A stretch of DNA of 47,841 nucleotides from Bacteroidales bacterium (GTDB lineage: Bacteria > Bacteroidota > Bacteroidia > Bacteroidales > GCA-2748055). Below, one piece after another: positions 24,480-31,600 of the stretch. A program made the position numbers and the translations under genes. The DNA is taken from contig JAIPBT010000032.1 of assembly GCA_021738565.1 (NCBI GenBank), positions 1 through 47,841 on the forward strand, written 5' to 3'. Under the pieces are notes generated by a model. The model worked only from the letters and a program-made list of their open reading frames with translations, did no database searches and had not been told where the DNA came from. The stretch's first letter is position 1, and each line of letters opens with the position of its first letter.

Positions 24480-25814
24480 ATGGAGGTATTAGTAAAAATC
24501 GGGCAGTTCCTGTTGAGTTTATCGATCCTGATCGTTTTGCACGAGATGGGCCATTTTATATTTGCCAGGTTGTTCAAGACCCGGGTCGAGAAGTTCTATC
24601 TTTTCTTTGATATCAAGTTCTCTCTTTTTAAGAAAAAGATCGGGGATACGATTTATGGCATTGGATGGCTGCCACTGGGTGGTTATGTGAAGATCAGCGG
24701 AATGTTCGATGAATCGATGGATCGTGAGCAGATGTCGAAACCTCCCCAACCCTGGGAATTCAGGTCAAAAAAGGCATGGCAGAGATTGTTGATCATGCTT
24801 GGAGGTGTTACTGTAAATTTCCTGCTGGCCATCGTTATCTATATCATGGTCGCGTATGCGTGGGGAGAAAAATATGTGCCCAACGAAAGCCTTGAATATG
24901 GTGTCTGGGTGGACAGCATGGCGATGGAAGTGGGATTTCAGAACGGGGACAAGGTACTCATGCTTGATGATAGGAAAGTTGAAAGGTGGGAAAATATCCC
25001 CGGAGATATATGGTTGAATGAAGTGAAGGAGATTGCGGTTGAAAGGAATGGTGAAATTGTGACGATCGATGTTGACGAATCCATTCTCCCGGAATTGTCG
25101 AAGAACCTCATGATGGTTGCACCCCGGGTGCCTTTTGTTGTTGGAGAAGTCATTGTTGATCAACCTGCATACAACGCAGGATTGCAACCGGGAGATAAGG
25201 TGATGGGAATAAATGGTGAGGAAATTCGCTTCTGGGATGAATTCAAGAAAGAGATGAAAGGCAGAACAAAAGAAACGATCAATATCAAAGTAAGAAGGGA
25301 CGGAAGTGTCATGGATCTTAGCATGAAGACCAACGAAGCGGGGATGATCGGTGTCAAACCAAGACTCGACAATGAATTTCTGTTTGATGTATACGATGAA
25401 GTTGAGGTCAGGTACAGCTTTTTTGAATCGATCCCTGCAGGTTTGAAAAAGGGGTCAGAGACCACGGAAAGATACCTGAAGAGCCTTGAAAAATTATTTA
25501 AGCCAAAAAAATACAAGGCGCATGAAAGTCTGGGAGGGTTTATTACCATTGGAAGTATTTTTCCATCGGAATGGGATTGGAAGAGCTTCTGGAACCTTAC
25601 AGCCTTTCTCTCTATCATGCTGGCCATTATGAACCTGCTTCCCATTCCGGCGCTCGATGGTGGTCATGTGATGTTTTTGCTGTACGAAATGATCAGTGGA
25701 CGCAAGCCCGGTGAAAAATTTATGGAATATGCCCAGATGGTTGGAATGATACTATTGATCGCATTGCTGTTGTACGCGAATATGAATGATGTAATCGGAT
25801 TGTTCAACAAATAG
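24480..25814 (+). CDS. rseP: Site-2 intramembrane metalloprotease RseP
   Basis: 444 aa. The zinc site HEMGHF (His21, Glu22) lies in the first membrane helix and the second signature NLLPIPALDGGH in a C-terminal helix. Two PDZ-like domains are in between (about 125-205 and 210-285, the second with PAYNAGLQPGDKVMGINGE). RseP cleaves anti-sigma factors or signal-peptide remnants within the inner membrane. The gene is coupled to dxr (7-nt gap). Its stop TAG is the first triplet of repeat copy F. Confidence 0.95.
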   Translation: MEVLVKIGQFLLSLSILIVLHEMGHFIFARLFKTRVEKFYLFFDIKFSLFKKKIGDTIYGIGWLPLGGYVKISGMFDESMDREQMSKPPQPWEFRSKKAWQRLLIMLGGVTVNFLLAIVIYIMVAYAWGEKYVPNESLEYGVWVDSMAMEVGFQNGDKVLMLDDRKVERWENIPGDIWLNEVKEIAVERNGEIVTIDVDESILPELSKNLMMVAPRVPFVVGEVIVDQPAYNAGLQPGDKVMGINGEEIRFWDEFKKEMKGRTKETINIKVRRDGSVMDLSMKTNEAGMIGVKPRLDNEFLFDVYDEVEVRYSFFESIPAGLKKGSETTERYLKSLEKLFKPKKYKAHESLGGFITIGSIFPSEWDWKSFWNLTAFLSIMLAIMNLLPIPALDGGHVMFLLYEMISGRKPGEKFMEYAQMVGMILLIALLLYANMNDVIGLFNK

Positions 25815-25879
25815 TGTCTGTCCATAATGTCCGTCTAGAACATTATGATCCAGCCACTGAACTGTATTGACAGACACCA
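25812..25879 (-). repeat. Dispersed inverted-repeat element, copy F (68-bp form)
   Basis: The ends TAGTGTCTGTCC and ATTGACAGACACCA and the subterminal pair CATAATGTCCG/GAACATTATG are kept, but the central hairpin is deleted. Its first TAG terminates rseP. Confidence 0.82.
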
Positions 25880-25881
25880 AA

Positions 25882-25900
25882 TAGGGTCAGAAAGAAAACT
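25882..25900 (+). repeat. TAGNGTCAGAAAGAAAAC repeat, copy 2
   Basis: This follows copy F after two bases, as copy 1 follows copy E. It lies about 70 nt before tatA. Confidence 0.6.
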
Positions 25901-25968
25901 AATATTATTCGACATTTTTAGTGTCAAAATAATTAACTAATTTAGTGGATCAAATAAAAAATTAAATT

Positions 25969-26178
25969 ATGGAAGCTTTTGTGATATTAGGGATGCCGGG
26001 TTGGTCTCAGATACTCCTGGTAGTTATAGCAATCCTTTTGTTGTTCGGTGGCAAGAAAATTCCGGAGATGATGCGTGGTATCGGACAGGGGATGAGGGAA
26101 TTCAAAAAGGCAACCAAGGAGGATGATGAGGGTGCTGAGGAAGATGAAAAAAAAAAGCTTGACAAGTCTGAAAAATAG
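25969..26178 (+). CDS. tatA: Twin-arginine translocase subunit TatA
   Basis: 69 aa. A short N-terminus, one membrane helix (ILLVVIAILLLFGG), the FGGKKIPEMMRGIGQGMREFKK hinge and amphipathic helix (cited here as the family hallmark from residue about 26), then a highly charged Glu/Lys tail. TatA forms the pore for folded proteins at the inner membrane. No tatB or tatC is nearby; Bacteroidota often encode TatA alone at this place. An intrinsic terminator follows. Confidence 0.93.
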   Translation: MEAFVILGMPGWSQILLVVIAILLLFGGKKIPEMMRGIGQGMREFKKATKEDDEGAEEDEKKKLDKSEK

Positions 26179-26200
26179 TATTTAGCTGTTAAGATCTTTG

Positions 26201-26230
26201 AAACCTGTTTCATTTGAAGCAGGTTTTTTT
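26201..26230 (+). terminator. Intrinsic terminator after tatA
   Basis: AAACCTG (26201-26207) pairs with CAGGTTT (26220-26226), followed by a run of T to 26230. It lies 22 nt after the tatA stop. Confidence 0.82.
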
Positions 26231-26556
26231 ATACTACGCGGATGCTCCATTCGTTATATTATTACATCAATATATGAACCCTGTGAAAGCAACATGATAT
26301 ATATTAATCACAATATTACAACAGGCAATGATTAAAAAATATCATATGAGAGCACAGTGGTTACATACGTTCTCAAATTTTTAATTATCTTATTTGCAAA
26401 TAATTATAAAATTTTAAACGAATGAAACCCTCATGCACTAACGTTCACAACAGGGAATGAATATAACATGAGGGTTCCATGGCATTAGGATTAAGACATC
26501 TGTTTTTTGAAGATATAATAGACTGAATATTAATAGTATAACTTAATTATTTTCTA
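26231..26556. other. Intergenic region with a 10-bp-stem hairpin
   Basis: No gene is seen. AACCCTCATG (26426-26435) pairs perfectly with CATGAGGGTT (26467-26476) across a 31-nt loop. ACAACAGG-AATGA appears twice (near 26321 and 26447), so part of the region is an imperfect direct repeat. A small RNA or a leader of the DUF4837 gene is possible but unsupported otherwise. Confidence 0.45.
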
Positions 26557-27552
26557 ATGATAAACAGGATTATTTCATTTGTAATTGCAATCACCATATT
26601 TTCAGGATGTGACACAACTGTCCAAAAAGGTCAGAGTAACAGGATATTACCCAATGTCACCGGCGGGGCAGGCGAGGTACTTGTTGTCATTGATGATTAT
26701 CTCTGGGATGGTCCTACAGGTGAGTTGCTCAAGGATGTCCTGAAGGAGGAATTCCCGGCACTGCCGCAGAGCGAGCCGATGTTTGACGTTACACAGATTT
26801 CAGGCGCCTCATTCGATAATCTGTTCAAATTTCACCGGAGCATCGTGCTTGTGACGATCAATGAAACCATCGAAAAGTCAGATATTGCATTCCGTAAGAA
26901 TGTTTGGGCGAGACCACAGATACTGACTGAGATAAAGGCTGCAAATTCAGAGGAATTGAGAAAAGTTATCAAGTTAAACAGTAAGGTTATCCAGCAGTTT
27001 TTCATTACGTATGACAGGCAGAGACTGACGGACAGTTACCAGGAGTCGAAAGATCTCGAGATTCAGAAAATGATGGCCGGGAATCACCATATCAGGCTTG
27101 CCATACCTCGCGGATACAATGTGGATGTTTCTTCAGATGATTATTCATCTGTATCCATTGAGACACCGGACTTTTCACAGGTACTGCATGTATGGGAATA
27201 CCCGGCAGACGGAAAAGTGGCTTTGCAATCAGGAAATTTACTCCTGCAGCGCAACGCATTCTCCCGCAAGTATGTAAAGGGTCCCAGGGAAGGTTCCTTC
27301 ATGACCACATCAAAGAATTATCCCCCGGTATTCTATGATCTTAAATCAGATCACAAGGAGATTGTCGAAATCAGGGGATTGTGGGAACTGGAGAATGGTT
27401 TCATGGGCGGCCCGTTTGTCAGTCATTCGGTACTTGATGAAAAAAGGCAAAGAATTGTTACCGTTGAAGGATATGTTTATTATCCAAACCAGAAAAAACG
27501 CATCAAGGTCCGGCAGCTGGAGGCGATAATCTATTCCCTGGAGATCATCTGA
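26557..27552 (+). CDS. DUF4837 family lipoprotein
   Basis: 331 aa. A signal peptide with lipobox FSGC (Cys about 18) is followed by the DUF4837 core: GEVLVVIDDYLWDGPTGE, HRSIVLVTI, VWARPQ, IRLAIPRGYNV and the final VEGYVYYPNQKKR segment. The family is almost restricted to Bacteroidota and has no known function; it is presumably anchored in the outer or inner membrane facing the periplasm. It is convergent with the small minus-strand gene 12 nt downstream. Confidence 0.85.
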   Translation: MINRIISFVIAITIFSGCDTTVQKGQSNRILPNVTGGAGEVLVVIDDYLWDGPTGELLKDVLKEEFPALPQSEPMFDVTQISGASFDNLFKFHRSIVLVTINETIEKSDIAFRKNVWARPQILTEIKAANSEELRKVIKLNSKVIQQFFITYDRQRLTDSYQESKDLEIQKMMAGNHHIRLAIPRGYNVDVSSDDYSSVSIETPDFSQVLHVWEYPADGKVALQSGNLLLQRNAFSRKYVKGPREGSFMTTSKNYPPVFYDLKSDHKEIVEIRGLWELENGFMGGPFVSHSVLDEKRQRIVTVEGYVYYPNQKKRIKVRQLEAIIYSLEII

Positions 27553-27564
27553 TGCCCCATGACT

Positions 27565-27795
27565 TTATTTCTGATAGAATAGGTTCGGTTTTTCAAATTC
27601 AAACAAAGTGGGGTAATCCTCGTCAAAACGCTTCAAAACTTCCGTTAGAATAGCTTCCCGCATGAATTTCGATTTGTTACTGATCATGTATTTATGGCAG
27701 TACAGGTCAATGGCTTCCTTTTCTCTTTGATTGAACGACAGGGAGGTCCTGCTTGTCCTGAGCAACTTTTCGTCGCGTTTTCCTTTATTTTCCAA
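27565..27795 (-). CDS. Small ribbon-helix-helix-like protein
   Basis: 76 aa. The pattern RTSLSFNQREKEAIDLYCHKY, then ISNKSKFMREAILTEVLKRF, resembles a ribbon-helix-helix DNA-binding fold: a short strand, helix A, a turn with N/S, and helix B. The C-terminal tail is YPTLFEFEKPNLFYQK. Similar small proteins are widespread in Bacteroidota. It could autoregulate or control the convergent DUF4837 neighbour, but there is no partner toxin beside it. Confidence 0.72.
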   Translation of the reverse strand: MENKGKRDEKLLRTSRTSLSFNQREKEAIDLYCHKYMISNKSKFMREAILTEVLKRFDEDYPTLFEFEKPNLFYQK

Positions 27796-27908
27796 GGTGT
27801 TTTTGCTTTGGTTGGAGTAAAAATAATTATTGTTTCAGTTTTGCGCGTTCAGGAAAGGATGAAACAATCAACAAAATTCTAACAATTAGCCATTTCGTTA
27901 CATTGGAT

Positions 27909-29345
27909 TCAGGCTTCTCTGAAAATTTTCAGGATCCCCCGGGGTTTGATAATGCCTGTGAACACAGAGAGGATCATGCAGGCTGGTATAAAAACAATAA
28001 AGGCATTCAGCCAGTGAAGATTTTTTTCCAGTACCCAGCCGGTAAATAATACCACTGCTGCGAATAACAGAATTCGCAAATAGAGGATGACATGAAGTGA
28101 TACTTTAAGTACCCTTCGGGCAATAATTGCCTGGCTGATCGCGTAAAATGACTGGGAGGCAAGACTGGCTATGGCTGCTCCAAGCGCTTTATGTTGTGGG
28201 ATCAGGACAATGTTAAGACTTACATTGATCAATACAGTTACAGCGGCAAGGATATTGAGCGCTTTCAGACTGTTGTTGGCCGTGAGCAGGGTGCCGTAAA
28301 TATAGCTCAATGAGATAAAAATGTATCCAAACATCAATATGCTGAATATTAATGGAGAGATGGCAGGGGAATCACCATACATGAGGTGAATGATCTCCTT
28401 ATTGAAAAATAAACCGGCCATAGCAACGGAAACTGCAACAGAAATCAGCAATGAAGAGGCGATCCTGATCAGGTCATCGGTGTTTTCCCCGGTTTTGATC
28501 ATCTTGCTGAACATGGGAAGCAGCAACCCGGCAAACAGCAGCGAAAACTGGGATAAGGCATCCAGTACCCTGAATGACTGGGCATAAATACCTGCCTGCT
28601 CTTTCCCGTCTGCCAGCATCCTTTCCATCATTACAGAATCGACCCTGTTAAATAAGGACATGAGAAGGATAAGGATGGCAAACGGGTAGCTTTGCCTGAG
28701 GATCACCATGAAGTTTTGTCTGTTAAATGTGATCCTGAACTTTCCGGAATGGTAAAGGACCACTGACAGGACCACAATAAATGTGATGAGATAAGATGAG
28801 GTTTGTGCATAAACAAACCATTCGATCCTGAATGGCTGGTTCATCAGGCCCGACCAGAGAAGAACCCCGTTGATAATGATCATGAGCGTACGGTCAAGGA
28901 CAGAAAGCAGGCTGTCGGTCCTGAAAAGCTGGATGCCACTGATGTTTGAACGGAAGTACAAAATAAACGAAGAGAGGAACTGATTGATCACCAGAACAGC
29001 AAGCAGTTTAAATTGAACTGTTGAATAACCGATGATCCATCCCGACCCGAAAACAAAAGCTGCATACACGATGCTCAAAAGAAATTTCAGCGGTACGATC
29101 CCTGAAAGATGGCTCTGCAGCAATCCGTGATCCCTGGCTATTTTCCTGTTGTTGTAATTGGTAATGCCAAGGTCAAGAAGAATGTTCATTATAAAAGCAA
29201 AATTGAAAAGCGAAAAGTAAAATCCGTACATCTCTTCTCCGACCCGGTTTTGAACTGCTACTTCAATCCCAAAGAACCAGAATGGTTTGATCAGAAGATT
29301 CAGGATGATCAGAAGCAGTAAGTTGGATAGAAATTTCTTTTTCAA
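27909..29345 (-). CDS. Polysaccharide flippase, Wzx/MATE-like
   Basis: 478 aa with 12-14 hydrophobic segments and the oligosaccharide-flippase start KKFLSNLLLLIILNLLIKP, then GEEMYGFYFSLFNF. Charged loops FNRVDSVMMERM and YAQSFRVLDALSQF are typical of the family. Such proteins move lipid-linked sugar repeats across the inner membrane. It is divergent from a glycosyltransferase gene, which fits a role in surface glycan assembly. A minus-strand TATATTTG at 29380-29387 may be its -7 box. Confidence 0.88.
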   Translation of the reverse strand: MKKKFLSNLLLLIILNLLIKPFWFFGIEVAVQNRVGEEMYGFYFSLFNFAFIMNILLDLGITNYNNRKIARDHGLLQSHLSGIVPLKFLLSIVYAAFVFGSGWIIGYSTVQFKLLAVLVINQFLSSFILYFRSNISGIQLFRTDSLLSVLDRTLMIIINGVLLWSGLMNQPFRIEWFVYAQTSSYLITFIVVLSVVLYHSGKFRITFNRQNFMVILRQSYPFAILILLMSLFNRVDSVMMERMLADGKEQAGIYAQSFRVLDALSQFSLLFAGLLLPMFSKMIKTGENTDDLIRIASSLLISVAVSVAMAGLFFNKEIIHLMYGDSPAISPLIFSILMFGYIFISLSYIYGTLLTANNSLKALNILAAVTVLINVSLNIVLIPQHKALGAAIASLASQSFYAISQAIIARRVLKVSLHVILYLRILLFAAVVLFTGWVLEKNLHWLNAFIVFIPACMILSVFTGIIKPRGILKIFREA

Positions 29346-29379
29346 ATTGCTGTAATTTTGTATGCAGCCGGAAGCTGAT

Positions 29380-29387
29380 CAAATATA
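29380..29387 (-). promoter_or_regulatory. Putative -7 box of the flippase gene
   Basis: TATATTTG on the minus strand, 34 nt before the flippase ATG, with a TTTG 15 nt upstream of it, shorter than the usual 19-21 nt spacing. Tentative. Confidence 0.3.
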
Positions 29388-29455
29388 TTTTTTATTTCAA
29401 CACAAATGTAATAAGTTCGCCACATATTTTTTGAAGCGCATAAGATAAGATCCTG

Positions 29456-30604
29456 ATGAAAATAGCGGTAAATACCCGCCTCTTATTACCCGGAAAGCTT
29501 GAAGGAATCGGATGGTTCACCTTTGAAACGCTCCGCAGGATCGTCGAGGAGCACCCCGAACATACATTTTATTTTATTTTCGACAGGCCATTCAGTGAAG
29601 AGGTGGTTTTTTCTGAAAATGTAATTCCGCTTGTATTGAAACCTGCGACCCGTCATCCGGTTCTCTGGTATATATGGTTTGAGTTCAGGCTACCCGCCTT
29701 ATTAAAAAAGCTGGATGTTGACCTTTTTTTATCGACCGATGGTTTCCTGAGCCTGAGATCAGGAATTCCTTCCTGTCTTGTAATGCATGATATAAATTTT
29801 GAGCACCGCCCCAAGGACCTTCCGTTTCTTTCACGTAAGTATTACAGGTATTTTTATCCGAAGTATGCCCAAAAGGCAACCCGCCTGGCAACCGTATCTG
29901 AATATTCACGCAGGGATATTATCAACAGCTATAATATAAACGAACAAAAAATCGATCTTGTTTACAATGGTGCAAGTCACAATTTCTTTCCCGTTGACCA
30001 ATTGCGCCAGGAGAAGATACGCGGTGCATATACTGAGAATGATCCCTATTTTGTCTTTGTCGGAAGCCTGCACCCGAGAAAGAACATTACCAATTTACTG
30101 AAGGCTTTTGAATTGTTCAGGGATGAATACAGGTCGCCCTTTAAGCTTGTAATTGTTGGAAAGAAATTTTTCCTTACGAAAGCCATGGAAGATCAGTTGG
30201 AGGAGATGAAACATAAAGACGATGTGGTATTTACCGGCAGGTTGTCTCCGGACGATCTTAACGAGGTGATGGCAGCTGCATGGGCACTTACCTTTGTTCC
30301 TTACTTTGAGGGATTTGGAATTCCCCTGGTGGAGGCAATGAATTGTGAAATCCCGATCCTGGCATCAAATGTTACGAGCCTCCCTGAGATTGCCGGAGAT
30401 GCAGCAATATATGCTGAACCTGAGAGTCCCGGGGCCATCAGGGATGGAATGATCAGGATAGTCAAGGAGGAAGGATTGCGGGATAACCTTATTGAAAAAG
30501 GGAAAGAGAGAAGGGGGCTGTATAGCTGGGACAATACTGCCAGTGAACTCTGGAAAACCATCGAAAAGGTGCTTTCTGGTCATGCTGAGATCTTACCACA
30601 ATGA
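29456..30604 (+). CDS. Glycosyltransferase family 4
   Basis: 382 aa, GT-B fold. The N-terminal domain starts MKIAVNTRLLLPGKLEGIGW (acceptor-side glycine loop). The C-terminal nucleotide-sugar domain has FVGSLHPRKNI, the VVFTGRLSPDDL strand-loop and the E-x7-E motif EGFGIPLVEAM. It probably adds a hexose to a lipid-linked surface glycan in the cytoplasm. It is divergent from the flippase and overlaps rnhB by 23 nt downstream. Confidence 0.9.
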   Translation: MKIAVNTRLLLPGKLEGIGWFTFETLRRIVEEHPEHTFYFIFDRPFSEEVVFSENVIPLVLKPATRHPVLWYIWFEFRLPALLKKLDVDLFLSTDGFLSLRSGIPSCLVMHDINFEHRPKDLPFLSRKYYRYFYPKYAQKATRLATVSEYSRRDIINSYNINEQKIDLVYNGASHNFFPVDQLRQEKIRGAYTENDPYFVFVGSLHPRKNITNLLKAFELFRDEYRSPFKLVIVGKKFFLTKAMEDQLEEMKHKDDVVFTGRLSPDDLNEVMAAAWALTFVPYFEGFGIPLVEAMNCEIPILASNVTSLPEIAGDAAIYAEPESPGAIRDGMIRIVKEEGLRDNLIEKGKERRGLYSWDNTASELWKTIEKVLSGHAEILPQ

Positions 30605-31181
30605 CCGGTCAATAGAGGCCGGCTGCGATGAGGCAGGACGCGGATGCCTGGCGGGGCCTGTTTTTGCAGCTGCAGTGATACTTCCTGAAGATGCAGATCT
30701 TCCCGGTTTGGATGATTCTAAAAAACTGAGTAAAGCCAGGAGAAACATGCTTCGTACCATGATAGAAAAAACATCCCTAAGTTATGGAATCGCAAGTGCA
30801 GGTCCTGAAGAAATTGATAAGATAAACATCCTTAATGCATCATTCCTGGCCATGCACAGGGCACTGGATCAATTAAGTACGGCCCCTGATTCCATCCTGG
30901 TGGACGGGAACAGGTTCAGTGATTACAGGAACATACAGCACCATTGTATCATTAAAGGAGACGGAAAGTATTTGTCCATCGCTGCCGCTTCGGTTCTCGC
31001 CAAAACCTACAGGGATGATTATATGGAAGAAATGGATCGTCTGTATCCGGAGTATCAATGGAAAAATAACAAGGGTTACCCGACCATGATGCACAGGGTT
31101 GCCATAATAAAATATGGAATTACTCCCCTTCACAGGAAATCATTCAGGTTGATGAACGACCAGCTTGAAATAAATTTCTAA
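30582..31181 (+). CDS. rnhB: Ribonuclease HII
   Basis: 199 aa from the ATG at 30582; the longer frame upstream lies wholly inside the glycosyltransferase gene. RNase HII removes ribonucleotides and RNA from RNA-DNA hybrids. Active-site carboxylates are in EAGCDEAGRGCLAGPV (Asp and Glu) and ILVDGN (Asp), with a later Asp in TYRDDYM; the GRG motif contacts the RNA-DNA junction. AAASVLAKT and KGYPT also match. Translation is probably coupled to the upstream gene. Confidence 0.95.
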   Translation: MLRSYHNDRSIEAGCDEAGRGCLAGPVFAAAVILPEDADLPGLDDSKKLSKARRNMLRTMIEKTSLSYGIASAGPEEIDKINILNASFLAMHRALDQLSTAPDSILVDGNRFSDYRNIQHHCIIKGDGKYLSIAAASVLAKTYRDDYMEEMDRLYPEYQWKNNKGYPTMMHRVAIIKYGITPLHRKSFRLMNDQLEINF

Positions 31182-31600
31182 TGCCTATATTATATAACAC
31201 ACCGGTATGCTCCTTTCATTCTTTTTTTTAATATTTGCAAGTTATTGTATTATTCTTCACAGGATCTTACCGGTGAATAATAAATAATCACGACAAACCT
31301 GTCTTACTTGTACTGAATACAGAAGGGCTTAATTATGGTTTGCTGAAAAACACAAAATAACCTTATAATGAGCATGATACATAAATATATTAATTATAAA
31401 ATACAAGGTTTTTCATTCATATTTGCTGAAAACTTTGCATTTTTTAAGAACAATTATTTTGTTAGCCTGTAGCACATCATCTACTGCGTTGGCTGCAACT
31501 CGCTGTATTGGTATACAACTTCGCTTCGCCGCCTTGTATCTGATGCACTACAGACTTTTTCAGCAAACCCTGATTATTCAGTTAAATAAAATGTAAAAAA
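31182..31600. other. Intergenic region holding a MITE-like element
   Basis: A 419-bp gap without a gene. About 245 bp of it is the terminally inverted element described at 31331-31575; the rest is AT-rich. Confidence 0.5.
31331..31575. repeat. Candidate MITE with 14-bp perfect inner terminal repeats
   Basis: GGTTTGCTGAAAAA (31337-31350) and its exact complement TTTTTCAGCAAACC (31556-31569) bound about 200 bp. The match extends outward imperfectly to TAATTATG/TAATCAGG. The interior has another TTTGCTGAAAA near 31429 and a quasi-palindrome between GTAGCACATCA and TGATGCACTAC. It has no coding potential and is single-copy in the window. Confidence 0.65.

Noticed and set aside
27565-27795. Antitoxin of a toxin-antitoxin pair
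   Set aside because: The fold hint fits, but neither neighbour is a toxin-like small gene; DUF4837 is convergent and the flippase is unrelated.
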